DNA of 64,000 nucleotides, from positions 9,940,001-10,004,000 of the forward strand of contig NZ_JAPNKE010000002.1 in assembly GCF_026626665.1 (NCBI RefSeq), given 5' to 3'. A program made the position numbers and the translations under genes. Positions 1 through 9,213 of the stretch are shown piece after piece. Origin of the DNA: Nannocystis pusilla. GTDB taxonomy: Bacteria; Myxococcota_A; Polyangia; Nannocystales; Nannocystaceae. The notes beneath the pieces are model-generated. The model was not told the DNA's origin. It worked only from the letters and a program-made list of their open reading frames with translations, and did no database searches. Position 1 is the first letter of the stretch. Each line of letters starts with the position of its first letter.

Positions 1-1533
1 CTGGCGGGGCTCCTGCCCGGCAAGTACGAGGTGCGCGCGTTCTCGAAGGGCGCCAATCGGCCGACCCCGGACAAGCCGATCGAAGTCATCTTGCCCGAAG
101 GACAGGACCTCGAGGACATCCGCGTCGAGCTGCCGGCGTCGGGGCAGCTCCGCGGCAAGGTCCGCGATGTCCACGGCAACCCGGTCGGGCGGGCGCAGGT
201 GTCGCTGCAGGGGCCCGGGCGGCGCTCGTCGGCGATGACGGGCGACGACGGGTCGTTCCACGTGCCCGAGGCGGCCGCCGGCGAGTACCGGGTGTCGGCG
301 ACGCGCGACGGGATCAAGCTGCGCGCGCCGGGGACCGGCGACGACGACGTGCAGGGGGCGAAGGTGACGGTCGAGGCCGACGCGGTGGCGACGGTCAAGC
401 TGGTGGTCGAGACCGGCAACGGCAAGATCGTCGGGGTGGTGCGCGACGAGGGCGGCGCGGGGGTGAGCGACGCGTTCGTCGAGGCCACGCGCGAGTCGGA
501 GAGCGCGCGCGGGCCGGGCGGCGCGCCGCCGCGGTACTTCGCGTTGAACGACCGGCCGCACCTGACCGACGCCGAGGGCCGCTTCGCCGTCGAGGAGCTG
601 TTCCCCGGCAAGTACACGGTCCGCGCGTTCCGCCGCGGCGGCGGCGAGACGACGGTCGAGCACGTGGCGCTCGGCGCCGAGGTGACGCTGACGATCGAGC
701 CGACCGGACGACTCGCGGGCACGGTCGCGGTGAAGGGCGGCGCGGCGCCGCAGGAATTCTCGGCGACGCTGAGCGACGCGAAGACCGGCTACCAGCGCAC
801 CGACCGGTTCTTTCGGACAGGTGGGGCGTGGAGCTTCGCCGAGCTGCCGGCGGGCGACTACAAGCTGTCGGTCAGCGCCCCCGAGGGCACGCAGGACACC
901 GAGGTGTCTCTCGGGTCAGGTGAGGAGCGGGCCGGGGTGCGGGTCGAGCTGGCGGCGAAGGTCAAGCTGCGCGGGACGGTGGTCGACCTCGAGGGCGCAC
1001 CGGTGGTCGGCGCGGCGGTGCGGGTCAGCCAGGGCCGCGGGTTCACCGTCGACGACCGCGACGTGCCGCGCACCGACGCCCAGGGCCGCTTCGCGGTCGA
1101 GGGGGCGCCGGTCGGGCTGGTGACGCTGCTGGTGGCGGCGCCGCGCGGCGCGGCGGTGGAGTACAGCCAGACGACGATGACGACCACCATCGCCGGCGGG
1201 CCCGAGGTCGAGCTGCCGCCGATCCGGGTCGCCAAGCAGCGGCTCAAGTCCGGCGACACCATCGGAGACCTCGGCTACGCGATCAAGCTCGGCGCGCCGG
1301 CGGCCGACCCCTCGCAGCGCAAGTTCGAGGTCGCGCTGGTGCGACCCGGTTCGCCGGCGGCGGCGGCCGGACTGCAAGCCGGCGACGTGATCGTCAGCGT
1401 CGACGGCGAGGACGTGACCGGCGAGCGGCGCTACCTGTACGAGCAGCTGACGCGCGTGGCGATCGGGACGACGCTGCGCCTCGGACTCGCCCGCGGCGTG
1501 ACGGTGGAGCTCACCACCGCGGCGCCGCCGTGA
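1..1533 (+). CDS. Carboxypeptidase-regulatory-like repeat protein with C-terminal PDZ domain (5' partial)
   Basis: The frame is open from the first base, so the start lies upstream. Several Ig-like beta-sandwich units of the carboxypeptidase-regulatory (Cna-B-like) type follow each other. Each ends in a G-K/D-Y type turn such as LPGKYEVRAF, FPGKYTVRAF and LPAGDYKLSV, and each is opened by a stretch like GVVRDEGGAGV or GTVVDLEGAPV. The last 90 or so residues form a PDZ domain (VRPGSPAAAAGLQAGDVIVS). Such proteins are usually exported and sit on the cell surface or in the periplasm, with PDZ giving peptide binding. The N-terminus and signal peptide cannot be seen. Two copies of the 14-bp palindrome element occur inside the gene (804-821 and 903-920). 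The next gene starts within the stop codon, which suggests translational coupling. Confidence 0.85.
   Translation: MAGLLPGKYEVRAFSKGANRPTPDKPIEVILPEGQDLEDIRVELPASGQLRGKVRDVHGNPVGRAQVSLQGPGRRSSAMTGDDGSFHVPEAAAGEYRVSATRDGIKLRAPGTGDDDVQGAKVTVEADAVATVKLVVETGNGKIVGVVRDEGGAGVSDAFVEATRESESARGPGGAPPRYFALNDRPHLTDAEGRFAVEELFPGKYTVRAFRRGGGETTVEHVALGAEVTLTIEPTGRLAGTVAVKGGAAPQEFSATLSDAKTGYQRTDRFFRTGGAWSFAELPAGDYKLSVSAPEGTQDTEVSLGSGEERAGVRVELAAKVKLRGTVVDLEGAPVVGAAVRVSQGRGFTVDDRDVPRTDAQGRFAVEGAPVGLVTLLVAAPRGAAVEYSQTTMTTTIAGGPEVELPPIRVAKQRLKSGDTIGDLGYAIKLGAPAADPSQRKFEVALVRPGSPAAAAGLQAGDVIVSVDGEDVTGERRYLYEQLTRVAIGTTLRLGLARGVTVELTTAAPP
804..821. repeat. Intragenic 14-bp-spaced palindrome (CCGG/CAGG nodes)
   Basis: Layout is CCGG-TTC-TTTC-GGA-CAGG: two 4-bp nodes exactly 14 bp apart with complementary 3-bp flanks around a tetranucleotide. 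A second copy, GGTG-TCT-CTCG-GGT-CAGG, sits at 903-920 in the same gene. Both lie in frame and encode Phe-Phe-Arg-Thr-Gly and Val-Ser-Leu-Gly-Ser-Gly, using ACA, TCT, TCA and GGT codons that are uncommon nearby. Confidence 0.5.
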
Positions 1534-2045
1534 ACGCGGCGCCGTGGCGAGACGCGGCGGGCGATAATGTCCGCCCGGCGTTTGCGCACTTCCCACCGCC
1601 AGGGGTTTCGGGCACACCTGCGGAGGTGGGCTTCGCCTGGAACGACGCAGACGCGGACGTCTATCAGGTGGACGGCACCGAGGTGCTGCTGTGGCGCCCG
1701 GCGGAGCGGTTCCTCATCACCAGGCTCAAGGGCCAGGCGACGCTCGGGGCCCTGCAATTCTACACCGGTCGGGCCGAGCGCGAGATGAGCCTCGGCCGCC
1801 TGACCGTGTTCCACGAGTGGGCCGAGATGGCCGGCTACTCGCCCGCCGCCCGCGACGAGCTCAAGCGGTGGGGCAAGCAGCACAACGACGCGTTCGACCA
1901 CGTCGAGTACCTGGTGCGCTCGAAGGTGGTGGCGATGCTGATCTCCGTGGCCGCGCTGACGCTCGGCCGCGACCTGCACGCGACCACCGACGAGGTGCAG
2001 TTCACGGCCGACCTGTTCGCCGCGCTCGAGCGGCGCGGCGTATGA
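1530..2045 (+). CDS. SpoIIAA/STAS-like small protein
   Basis: This is a small soluble protein with no signal peptide. The core (FAWNDADADVYQVDGTEV through DLHATTDEVQF) resembles a short family common in myxobacteria with a SpoIIAA/STAS-like fold. In that family an initial W/N-rich strand is followed by 'VFHEW' and 'YLVRSKVVAM' segments. Function is unknown; anti-sigma-antagonist-like or lipid-binding roles are only guesses. The longest reading starts with GTG overlapping the upstream TGA. A GTG at 1626 (VGFAWND) gives about 139 residues and fits the family N-terminus better, so the true start is uncertain. A shorter relative lies at 9428-9799. Confidence 0.7.
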   Translation: MNAAPWRDAAGDNVRPAFAHFPPPGVSGTPAEVGFAWNDADADVYQVDGTEVLLWRPAERFLITRLKGQATLGALQFYTGRAEREMSLGRLTVFHEWAEMAGYSPAARDELKRWGKQHNDAFDHVEYLVRSKVVAMLISVAALTLGRDLHATTDEVQFTADLFAALERRGV

Positions 2046-2056
2046 GGCCCCAGGGA

Positions 2057-2088
2057 CATGTTGTAAAAGACATGTCCCCGGGGACATC
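2057..2088. repeat. CATG 14-bp periodic array (three nodes) between convergent genes
   Basis: CATG nodes at 2057 and 2071 and a CATC node at 2085 are exactly 14 bp apart. The second unit contains a perfect 16-bp palindrome (ATGTCCCC-GGGGACAT, 2072-2087). The array fills the 49-bp gap between the stop codons of two convergent genes, so it could act as a bidirectional 3'-end hairpin. No T-tract follows it. Confidence 0.75.
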
Positions 2089-2094
2089 GTCGGA

Positions 2095-3984
2095 TCACTG
2101 CGGGATGACGTCGAGGTCGAGGCCGCCCGGGTACCAGTAGCTGCCGTAGTTGAGCACGCCGTAGACGCTGATGCCGACCTTCTGATCGGCGCTGACGCTG
2201 TGGGTGCCGCCGGTGCCGTTGTTGAGCGGGACGTGGGCGAGGCTGAAGCCGGTGGCGCCGATGGCCGAGAAGTTGCCGACGGCGGCGCCGTCGACCTGGA
2301 CGCTGGCGCCGGTCGGGGCGAGGATGTCGACGAAGTTGGCGCTCCAGCCGGGCTGGGCGTACATCAGGTAGTTCGAGCGGAACTGGGCCGTCGGCACCGC
2401 GAGGAGCATGGCCGGGTCGGAGGTGCCGTAGCCGGCGTCCTGGCCGACCATGTACTCGGCGACGAGGATCTTCTTGTCGGCGGTGACGACGAACTTGGCG
2501 ACGGTGGTCGGGATCTCGACGAAGTCGCCGGCGTTGGCGAGCACCTTGTTGACCGGCTGGTCGGGGTCGAAGGTGAGGGTGGTGTTGGCCTCGGAGGCGA
2601 CGATGCGGACGATCACGGCCTTCTCGGCGTTGCCGTTGACCTGCGACGGCGGGACGACGATGTACTCCTTGGCCAGGGCCTCGATCGGGAACATCGACTC
2701 CTCGAGGTGATCGCAGGCGGTGATGCCGATCGGGACCTGGGTGCACTCGTGGCCGCCGAACACCTGCACGGGCTTGTCGGCGGTGACGATCGCGCCGGTC
2801 TCGTCGCCGTTGGTGGCCGAAAGGACCTGGATGACGTCGCCCTCGTTGAGGACGACGACGCCGTTGCCCTGGCCGTCGACGCCGCCGCCGGCCTGGGTCG
2901 GGGTGCCGCCCTTCGGCGCCTTGAGGGTGACGGTGGTGTTGTCGTGGCGCGCGGTGACGGCGTAGAAGCCGGCGTAGCCGAAGCCGTTCCAGAACGGCCA
3001 CGAGGCGACCAGGTAGTTGCCGGTCCAGGTGTTGACGGGCAGGAGCAGCGAGGCGTCGTTGGTGACGTCGGCGTTGAGCGGGTTGAACTGGTAGACGGTG
3101 ACCGGCTGGGTCGAGCGCAGGCGGTAGGCGCCGTCGGTCACGAGGACGGAGGGGCCGGTGCCGGAGTACAGCTCGGCGACCCACGGCAGCTCCATCACCT
3201 GGACGCTGTTGGCCGGGACGGTGGCCATCGCTACAGGGTTGGCGCCGCGCGTGACGGTGATGTTGGCCGGGCTCGCGCTGGTGTTGGCGACGGCGACCGC
3301 GTACGGGTTGGCCTGGAAGCCGTCGAGCTGCTGCAGCACGGTGGGGTAGTAGTCGCAGCCGATGTACGACAGGCCGAGGTCGGCGCACGCGCCCAGGCAC
3401 TGGCCGGTGCCCGGGTCGCACGCGAGGCCCTGCACCGGGTCGCAGTCGTTCTGGTCCTCCCAGCCGCTGCCGTCCTGCTTGCACACCTGCGAGACCTGAC
3501 CGACGCACTGGGTCGAGCCCGGCACGCAGGTGACGCAGCCGAGCGGCTCGGCGCAGGCCATCGCGCACGGGGTCTCCGACTTGAAGCCGCCCATGCCGTC
3601 GCACACCTTGGCGGTGGTGCCGTCGCACTCGATCTGGTCTTCGGGACAGGGCCCCTCGACGGTCGTCGAGGTGGTGTCCGGACCGTCGGTGGTCGGGCCG
3701 ACGGTGGTCGAGGTCGTCGAGGTCGGCAGGGTGGTGATCGAGTCGACGCCGTCGGTGGTGCTGCTGCCGTCGCTGTCGCTGGCGGTGCCGGCGTCGGTCG
3801 AGGTGCCGCTGCCCGTGGGCGTGTCGGTCGACACGGTGGTCGACGGGTTCACCGTCGCGTTGGTGGTCGGCAAGGTGGCCGAGGCCGAGTCGAGGCGCCC
3901 GCCGTCGTCGCTGCACGCGGCGAGTGGGAGCGCGACACCAAGAGTAAGCAAGCTGCGAGTTGTCCAGACCATGACGTCCGCCAT
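2095..3984 (-). CDS. IgGFc-binding family lipoprotein
   Basis: Exported lipoprotein of about 629 residues. It has a short signal peptide ending in LPLAACS (lipobox), a Thr/Ser/Asp/Gly-rich linker, and a Cys-rich stretch with repeated CxxGxxxC and 'VCKQDGSGWE' elements. A long IgGFc_binding-type domain follows (about residues 220-620), with the hallmark 'VFGGHECTQVP', 'CDHLEESMFPIEA' and a C-terminal YPGGLDLD motif. The family is named from Fc-binding proteins of animals; in myxobacteria these are surface lipoproteins of unknown ligand. I chose ATG 3984 because the longer frame adds an Arg-rich stretch before the signal; ATG 3972 is also possible. Three paralogues lie at 42889, 44706 and 62257. 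The 289 bp upstream to the divergent reductase gene hold no recognisable gene. Confidence 0.85.
   Translation of the reverse strand: MADVMVWTTRSLLTLGVALPLAACSDDGGRLDSASATLPTTNATVNPSTTVSTDTPTGSGTSTDAGTASDSDGSSTTDGVDSITTLPTSTTSTTVGPTTDGPDTTSTTVEGPCPEDQIECDGTTAKVCDGMGGFKSETPCAMACAEPLGCVTCVPGSTQCVGQVSQVCKQDGSGWEDQNDCDPVQGLACDPGTGQCLGACADLGLSYIGCDYYPTVLQQLDGFQANPYAVAVANTSASPANITVTRGANPVAMATVPANSVQVMELPWVAELYSGTGPSVLVTDGAYRLRSTQPVTVYQFNPLNADVTNDASLLLPVNTWTGNYLVASWPFWNGFGYAGFYAVTARHDNTTVTLKAPKGGTPTQAGGGVDGQGNGVVVLNEGDVIQVLSATNGDETGAIVTADKPVQVFGGHECTQVPIGITACDHLEESMFPIEALAKEYIVVPPSQVNGNAEKAVIVRIVASEANTTLTFDPDQPVNKVLANAGDFVEIPTTVAKFVVTADKKILVAEYMVGQDAGYGTSDPAMLLAVPTAQFRSNYLMYAQPGWSANFVDILAPTGASVQVDGAAVGNFSAIGATGFSLAHVPLNNGTGGTHSVSADQKVGISVYGVLNYGSYWYPGGLDLDVIPQ
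3633..3650. repeat. Intragenic 14-bp-spaced palindrome (TCTG/CAGG nodes)
   Basis: TCTG-GTC-TTCG-GGA-CAGG lies over the Cys-Pro-Glu-Asp-Gln codons of the IgGFc-binding gene. The paralogue at the window end has CCTG-GTC-TTCG-GGA-CATG over the same CPEDQ codons (63819-63836). The site is therefore conserved between paralogues. Confidence 0.5.
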
Positions 3985-4273
3985 ACCACGAGCCCGCGCG
4001 ATCGGGGGCGCCATCGCAGCGGTGCGACGCGCGGCGCACGGACGCGCGCCGTCCGGATGACGCGACCGCAACACGGCGCTCGTCCTTCGATCGACGACCG
4101 CGAAAACCCCGGTGAGATGAAATCGGCTTCACGGGTTTCACCGGCGGTGGACACGCGGCGACGCGCCGTCGTGCGACAACGCGCAGTGGCCACGGACGCG
4201 GGCAGAAGTGCCCGTGTCCGATGTTCTAGGTTCTGTGCTAAGTGGTCGGTTCGCACCCGCGAGGACCACCACG

Positions 4274-5173
4274 ATGAACCTTCGACCGCTCGGCTCCACC
4301 GGTCTCCAAGTGTCCTGCATCGGCCTCGGCGGCATGCCGCTCTCGCTGGAAGGCAGGCCGTCCAAGTCGGAGGCGATCAAGGTGGTGCACGCGTCGCTGC
4401 GCGCCGGGGTGACGCTGATCGACACGGCCGACGTGTACTGCCTCGACCAGGCGGAGATCGGGCACAACGAGAAGCTGATCGAGGCGGCGCTCGAGCAGTG
4501 GCCCGCGCCCGAGTCGGTGGTCGTGGCGACCAAGGGCGGGCTCACCCGACCCGGCGGCGCATGGGTCACCGACGCGCACCCCCGTCGCCTCAAGGCGGCC
4601 TGCGAGGCCAGCCTCAAGGCGCTCAAGGTCCCGGCGATCACGCTCTACCAGCTCCACGCGGTCGACGACGTGGTGCCGCTCGAAGACAGCGTCGGCGCGC
4701 TCGCCGAGCTGCGCCGCGCCGGCAAGATCATGCACATCGGCCTGTCCAATGTGACAGCGGCGCAGATCCGCCGGGCCCAGCAGGTGGCGCCGATCGTCAG
4801 CGTGCAGAACCGCTGCGGGGTGTTCGACCGCCGCGACTTCGGCAACGGGGTGATCTCGTTGTGCGAGGCGGAGAAGATCGCCTACCTCGCCTACAGCCCC
4901 GTCAACGGCTCGCGCGGCAAGCACCGCGTCACCGACGATCCGACGCTCCGCCGCGTCGCCGCCGACCACGGCGTGTCCCCGTTCCAGATCGCCCTCGCCT
5001 GGCTCCTGGCCCGTTCGCCGGTGATCATCCCGATCCCGGGGGCGAGCAAGATCACCAGCGCCATCGACAGCGCGGCGGCCGGAGCGCTCACCCTCTCGCG
5101 TGACGACCTCGCCGCGCTGGAGCATGCGTTCCCGGTGGCGCAGGCGTCTCCGTCGGCAGCACGCGCCGTCTGA
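4274..5173 (+). CDS. Aldo/keto reductase
   Basis: This is a 299-residue NAD(P)H-dependent reductase of the aldo/keto reductase superfamily, cytoplasmic and TIM-barrel. The catalytic tetrad is visible: Asp50 and Tyr55 in LIDTADVY, Lys87 in VVATKGG, and His128 in LYQLHAVD. The C-terminal cofactor-binding stretch 'IIPIPGASKITSAIDSA' is typical. The start is set at ATG 4274 because 'MNLRPLGSTGLQVSCIGLGG' is the standard family N-terminus; an in-frame upstream ATG would add 22 unlike residues. The physiological substrate cannot be told. A single 14-bp-spaced palindrome (CCTG...CAGC, 4741-4758) lies in the conserved GLSNVT segment. The gene reads divergently from the IgGFc gene. Confidence 0.9.
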   Translation: MNLRPLGSTGLQVSCIGLGGMPLSLEGRPSKSEAIKVVHASLRAGVTLIDTADVYCLDQAEIGHNEKLIEAALEQWPAPESVVVATKGGLTRPGGAWVTDAHPRRLKAACEASLKALKVPAITLYQLHAVDDVVPLEDSVGALAELRRAGKIMHIGLSNVTAAQIRRAQQVAPIVSVQNRCGVFDRRDFGNGVISLCEAEKIAYLAYSPVNGSRGKHRVTDDPTLRRVAADHGVSPFQIALAWLLARSPVIIPIPGASKITSAIDSAAAGALTLSRDDLAALEHAFPVAQASPSAARAV

Positions 5174-5216
5174 GGACCCCTTTACGGCGTTTTGCGGCGT
5201 GATACGGTCGCCGCGC

Positions 5217-6020
5217 ATGACTGAAGGTCCCGATCTCGCAGGGCGACTGGCGCTGTTCCAGGCGGTGGCCGACTCGATGCCGTGGGCGATGTTCTGGAAG
5301 GACCGCGACTCGCGGTACCTGGGCGGCAATCAGGCGATGGCGAAGCTCTGCGGCCTGGCCGCGCCGCAGGACCTGGTGGGGCTCGCGGACACGGACCTGT
5401 GGTGGCGAGACAGCGCCGCGGAGTACCGCGCGGACGATGTCGACGTGATCGAGTCGGGCGAGCAGCGGCTGTACGTGCGCCTGGCGTTCCCCGACGAGAA
5501 AGGCGGCACGCTCTGGATCGACCGCCACCGCATCCCGCTGCGCGACGCGAGCGGGGCGATCGTCGGCGTGATCGGGTGGTTCGAGGACGTGACCGCCAAG
5601 AAGCTGGCCGAGGACGCCGAGGCGCAGGCGCAGCTCGAGGCGACGCTCGAGATGGCGACGCCGCTGCTGCCGGTGGCCGAGGGCGTGCTGGTAATGCCGC
5701 TGATCGGCAAGCTCGACGCCCAGCGGGCCGCGCAGATGACCGACACGCTGCTGTCCGGGGTGACGCAGCACCGCGCCCACACGGCGATCCTCGACGTCAC
5801 CGGCGTGCGCCGCATGGACACCGTGGCGATCGAGGCGCTCGCCCGGGCCGCCGCGGGCGTCCGCCTGCTCGGCGCGGCGGCGGTGGTGACCGGGGTGGGG
5901 CCGACGGTGGCGCAGGCGATCGTGCGGCTCGGCGTCGACTTCGGCCAGGTCACCGTGCTGGGCGACCTCAAGGCGGGGGTGGCCCACGCCCTCGCGTCGG
6001 CGCCGGGGCGCCGCGCCTGA
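5217..6020 (+). CDS. PAS-STAS regulatory protein (RsbR-like)
   Basis: This 267-residue cytoplasmic protein has an N-terminal PAS domain (about residues 12-120; 'FWKDRDSRYLGGN', ending in 'VIGWFEDVTAKK'), a short coiled linker and a C-terminal STAS domain (about 150-255; 'VLVMPLIGKLDAQRA', 'AILDVTGVRRMDTVAIEAL'). In RsbR-type proteins the STAS domain is a phosphorylation platform that controls an anti-sigma or stressosome pathway, and PAS senses a ligand. The T/S-containing turn 'RRMDTVA' matches the usual phospho-site loop. Start ATG 5217 is preferred because the longer frame is Arg-rich shadow sequence. No partner kinase gene is adjacent. Confidence 0.85.
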   Translation: MTEGPDLAGRLALFQAVADSMPWAMFWKDRDSRYLGGNQAMAKLCGLAAPQDLVGLADTDLWWRDSAAEYRADDVDVIESGEQRLYVRLAFPDEKGGTLWIDRHRIPLRDASGAIVGVIGWFEDVTAKKLAEDAEAQAQLEATLEMATPLLPVAEGVLVMPLIGKLDAQRAAQMTDTLLSGVTQHRAHTAILDVTGVRRMDTVAIEALARAAAGVRLLGAAAVVTGVGPTVAQAIVRLGVDFGQVTVLGDLKAGVAHALASAPGRRA

Positions 6021-6089
6021 GCGCGCCGGCCGGGCGCCCGAGCCCGCCGGCGCCGGTGAGCGGCGGGCGTGGTAGCCTGCCGTCCGTCC

Positions 6090-8159
6090 ATGCACGCGCT
6101 GTGGTTCATGATCCTGGCTCTGGCGGTGCTGGCGATCGCCTACCGCTACTACTCGGCGTTCCTGGCGGCCAGGGTGCTGGTCCTCGACGACGCCCGGCGC
6201 ACACCGGCGCACGAGCGCAACGACGGCCAGAACTACCACCCGACGTCGCGCTGGGTGCTGTTCGGCCACCACTTCGCGGCGATCACCGGCGCCGGTCCGC
6301 TGGTGGGCCCGGTGCTGGCGGCCCAGTTCGGCTTTTTGCCCGGGTACTCGTGGATCTTGATCGGCGTGGTCCTCGGCGGGGCGGTCCACGACCTGGTGAT
6401 GCTGACGGCGTCGGTGCGCCGCGGCGGCCGCTCGCTGGCGGAGATCGCCCGTGACGAGCTCGGCCCCGGCGTCGGCGCGGTCGCGGGCGTGGCGATCCTG
6501 TTCATCGTCGTCATCGCCCTCGCGGGTCTCGGCCGCGTGGTCGTCGGCGCGCTGGCCGAGAGCGCGTGGGGCGTGTTCACCATCGGCGCGTCGATCCCGA
6601 TCGCGCTGGCGATGGGCCTTTTCATCTACAAGGTGCGCGGCGGCAGCTCGCAGGGGGTGCGCGAGGCGACGGCGGTCGGGGTGCTGCTGCTATTGGTGTG
6701 CGTGGTGTTCGGCAAGCAGGTCCAGGACTCCTCCCTGGGCGAGATGCTGCAATTGTCGGAGACGACGATCACGCTGCTGATCGCGGCCTACGGGTTCGTC
6801 GCCAGCGTGCTGCCGGTGTGGATGCTGCTGTGCCCGCGCGACTATCTGTCGTCGTACATGAAGATCGGGACGATCGCGCTGCTCGTGCTGGGGATCGTGC
6901 TGGTCAACCCGGTGATCGAGATGCCGCTCGTCAACGCGGTCGGGGCCGGGACGATCGCGGTCGACGGCGAGGTGTTCCCGGCGGTGGTCCGCGGCTCGCT
7001 GTTCCCGTTCGTGTTCATCACCATCGCCTGCGGGGCGATCTCGGGCTTCCACGCGCTGATCGCCTCAGGCACCACGCCGAAGATGATCGACAAGGAGTCC
7101 GACATCCGCCCGATCGGCTACGGGGCGATGCTGATGGAGGGGCTGGTCGGCATCACGGCGCTGCTGGCCGCGACCGCGCTGCCGCCCGCCGATTACTTCG
7201 CGATCAACACCGACCCGAAGGTCGCGGTGATCGCCGACGCGAGGGGGCTGGCGCCGACGCGAGAGGCCCTGGCGGCGCTCGACCCGGTGATGACGGCGGA
7301 CGATCGGCGGCGGCTCGGCCTGAGCGAGGGCCAGTCGGCGACCGCCGCGGCCGAGAAGACGCTCAAGCTGTCGGAGGTGCTGCGCCTGTCCAATGGGTCA
7401 CTCGCAGCATTGGGCTTCCACGCGGACCCGGGCTCGGTCCACGCGTCGGAGCTGAGCGCCGCCGACTTCAAGCGCCTCGGGGTCAAGGTCGAGGACCTGC
7501 CGACCCTGGCCGAGGCGACCGACGAGGTGATCGCGGCGCGCACGGGCGGGGCGGTGTCGCTGGCGGTCGGGATGGCGCGGGTGTTCTCCGGCCTGCCCGG
7601 CATGCGCACGCTGCTCGACTATTGGTACCACTTCGCCATCATGTTCGAGGCGTTGTTCATCTTGACGACGATCGACACGGGGACGCGGGTGGGCCGGTTC
7701 CTGCTGCAGGAGTTCCTGGGACGATTCCACCGCAAGCTCGGCGACCCGTCGTGGCTGCCGGGGGCGGTGCTGTCGTCGCTGGTGATCGTGGCAGGGTGGA
7801 GTTACTTCATCCTGACCGGATCGATCGCCACGATCTGGCCGATGTTCGGCATCGCCAACCAGCTGCTGGCCTCGGTGGCGCTGGCGGTCGGGACGACGAT
7901 CGTGCTCAAGGAGGGCCGCCGCCCGGCCTACGCGTGGGTGACGCTCGGACCGCTGCTGTTCGTCGGCACGACGACGCTGACCGCCGGCTTCCGCTCGCTG
8001 GTCGAGGTCTACGTGCCGATGACCCGCGACCCGGCGACGGCGACGATGGGGGTGGTCAACACGGTGGTGACGGCGACGCTGCTGACGTGCGTGCTGGCGA
8101 TCGTGGTGATGAGCGCCCGCAAGTGGCGCGAGCTGCTGCGCGCACGCATGGCCGCGTGA
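6090..8159 (+). CDS. cstA: Carbon starvation protein CstA / BtsT-type peptide or pyruvate transporter
   Basis: This 689-residue polytopic inner-membrane protein has about 16-18 hydrophobic segments. It matches the CstA family in length and in hallmarks such as 'NYHPTSRWVLFGHHFAAITGAGPLVGPVLAAQ' (signature split here: GHHFAAITGAGPLVGP), 'HDLVML', 'LIASGTTPKMI' and the C-terminal 'TIDTGTRVGRFLLQEF'. Family members import peptides or pyruvate during carbon limitation. The start is ATG 6090, because the longer frame adds seven residues before the first membrane helix. A hydrophilic insert of about 100 residues (around 380-490) sits between helices and contains a copy of the 14-bp palindrome (7385-7402). 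The gene stands alone; no CreBC- or LytSR-like regulator is adjacent. Confidence 0.92.
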   Translation: MHALWFMILALAVLAIAYRYYSAFLAARVLVLDDARRTPAHERNDGQNYHPTSRWVLFGHHFAAITGAGPLVGPVLAAQFGFLPGYSWILIGVVLGGAVHDLVMLTASVRRGGRSLAEIARDELGPGVGAVAGVAILFIVVIALAGLGRVVVGALAESAWGVFTIGASIPIALAMGLFIYKVRGGSSQGVREATAVGVLLLLVCVVFGKQVQDSSLGEMLQLSETTITLLIAAYGFVASVLPVWMLLCPRDYLSSYMKIGTIALLVLGIVLVNPVIEMPLVNAVGAGTIAVDGEVFPAVVRGSLFPFVFITIACGAISGFHALIASGTTPKMIDKESDIRPIGYGAMLMEGLVGITALLAATALPPADYFAINTDPKVAVIADARGLAPTREALAALDPVMTADDRRRLGLSEGQSATAAAEKTLKLSEVLRLSNGSLAALGFHADPGSVHASELSAADFKRLGVKVEDLPTLAEATDEVIAARTGGAVSLAVGMARVFSGLPGMRTLLDYWYHFAIMFEALFILTTIDTGTRVGRFLLQEFLGRFHRKLGDPSWLPGAVLSSLVIVAGWSYFILTGSIATIWPMFGIANQLLASVALAVGTTIVLKEGRRPAYAWVTLGPLLFVGTTTLTAGFRSLVEVYVPMTRDPATATMGVVNTVVTATLLTCVLAIVVMSARKWRELLRARMAA

Positions 8160-8205
8160 GCGTCGGCCTGTTCGCCGCGCGTGAAAGCGTGGCAAGCTCG
8201 AGGGC

Positions 8206-9213
8206 ATGAGCAGCGACGGCATGTACGCGGTCCGCCGCGCCGGGCGCGACAGCTTCTACGCCGGCCGCTGGTCGGCGCCGCACATCGCCCACACGCTGTT
8301 GCGCGGGCCGGAGCACATCGACGCGTACGTCGGCAGCCTCGACCCGAGGAAGGCGCCGGACATGGACATCTGCCTGTGCGGCGCAGTATTCGTCGACTTC
8401 GACCGCCGCGCGCTTCTCTACTGGGCAGGCGACCTGTTCGGGTCGGGGCCGCTGCGCGGCGACTTTCTGCGGCTGTCGAGGATGCGATGGCCGCAGTGGC
8501 GCCTGCGTGAGGCCGCCCTGCCGCTCCTGGAGTTCGCGGCGGCGCTCGAGCGGACGCCGCCGGAGCTCGAGCGGGCGCGCGCCGACGCGACCCTCGTCGA
8601 CGCGGACGACGCTCTGTTCACTGCCTCGTGGCTGGAACACCAGGCCGACTTCGCGTGCGTGGCCGACGACCAGGCGGCGTGGGTCGCGGCGGAGGGCGTC
8701 GAGGCGGTGCGCGCCTTCGCCGAGCGAGGCCTCGACGCATGGGTCACGGTGCGCGCGACCGACGGCACGCTGTACGACCAGCGCTGCAGCTCGCGTGGGT
8801 TCGGCAGCCTGCTTCGCCTCGGCCCGCGACTCGTCGCGCTGGCGCAGATCGGCGGGCCGCGGCCCGAGATGCTGCGAGCAGGGCTCGAACGCGACGTCCG
8901 CGAGACGCTGTTCGTCGACGTGGCACGGCGCAGCGTCCACTGGTGGCAGGCCGATCCGCCGTGGGCGCACCCGGGGCCGGGGTGCGCGGCGCTGTGGCCA
9001 GGGTGGACGCTCGAGCTCGACGAGGGCGGCTTGCGCAGCCATGTCGAGCGCTCCGGCCGCGCGTTCGCGGCGATCCGGATGACTCGCGAGGAGCGGCTCG
9101 CGGCCTTGATCGATCAGGTCCCGCGGACGCTGCGCGGAGACTTCGCCGCGCTGCCGCGCCTGGCCGGGGCGTCGGTGCCGGTCGCAGCGCCGAGCTTCCC
9201 GCGGATGTCTTGA
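8206..9213 (+). CDS. Uncharacterised protein, possible 3' frameshift
   Basis: This predicted soluble protein of 335 residues has no signal peptide, no membrane segment and no family I recognise. It starts at ATG 8206 after a weak GAGGG. It is rich in Trp and Arg (WSAPHIAHTLL, HWWQADPPWAHPGPG) and has clear third-position GC bias, so it is probably real. The reading ends in an abrupt FPRMS. Inserting one base near 9185 would join the frame that continues AELPADVLRTLVALAERADE and stops at 9251, a more convincing helical end. That would be an eleventh case of the window-wide single-base deletions, with less support than the others. Confidence 0.65.
   Translation: MSSDGMYAVRRAGRDSFYAGRWSAPHIAHTLLRGPEHIDAYVGSLDPRKAPDMDICLCGAVFVDFDRRALLYWAGDLFGSGPLRGDFLRLSRMRWPQWRLREAALPLLEFAAALERTPPELERARADATLVDADDALFTASWLEHQADFACVADDQAAWVAAEGVEAVRAFAERGLDAWVTVRATDGTLYDQRCSSRGFGSLLRLGPRLVALAQIGGPRPEMLRAGLERDVRETLFVDVARRSVHWWQADPPWAHPGPGCAALWPGWTLELDEGGLRSHVERSGRAFAAIRMTREERLAALIDQVPRTLRGDFAALPRLAGASVPVAAPSFPRMS

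Noticed and set aside
2200..5103. A 967-codon open frame on the plus strand
   Set aside because: Runs antisense through the IgGFc gene and then out of frame through the aldo/keto reductase; repetitive Gly/Asp/Val/Arg composition, no domain.
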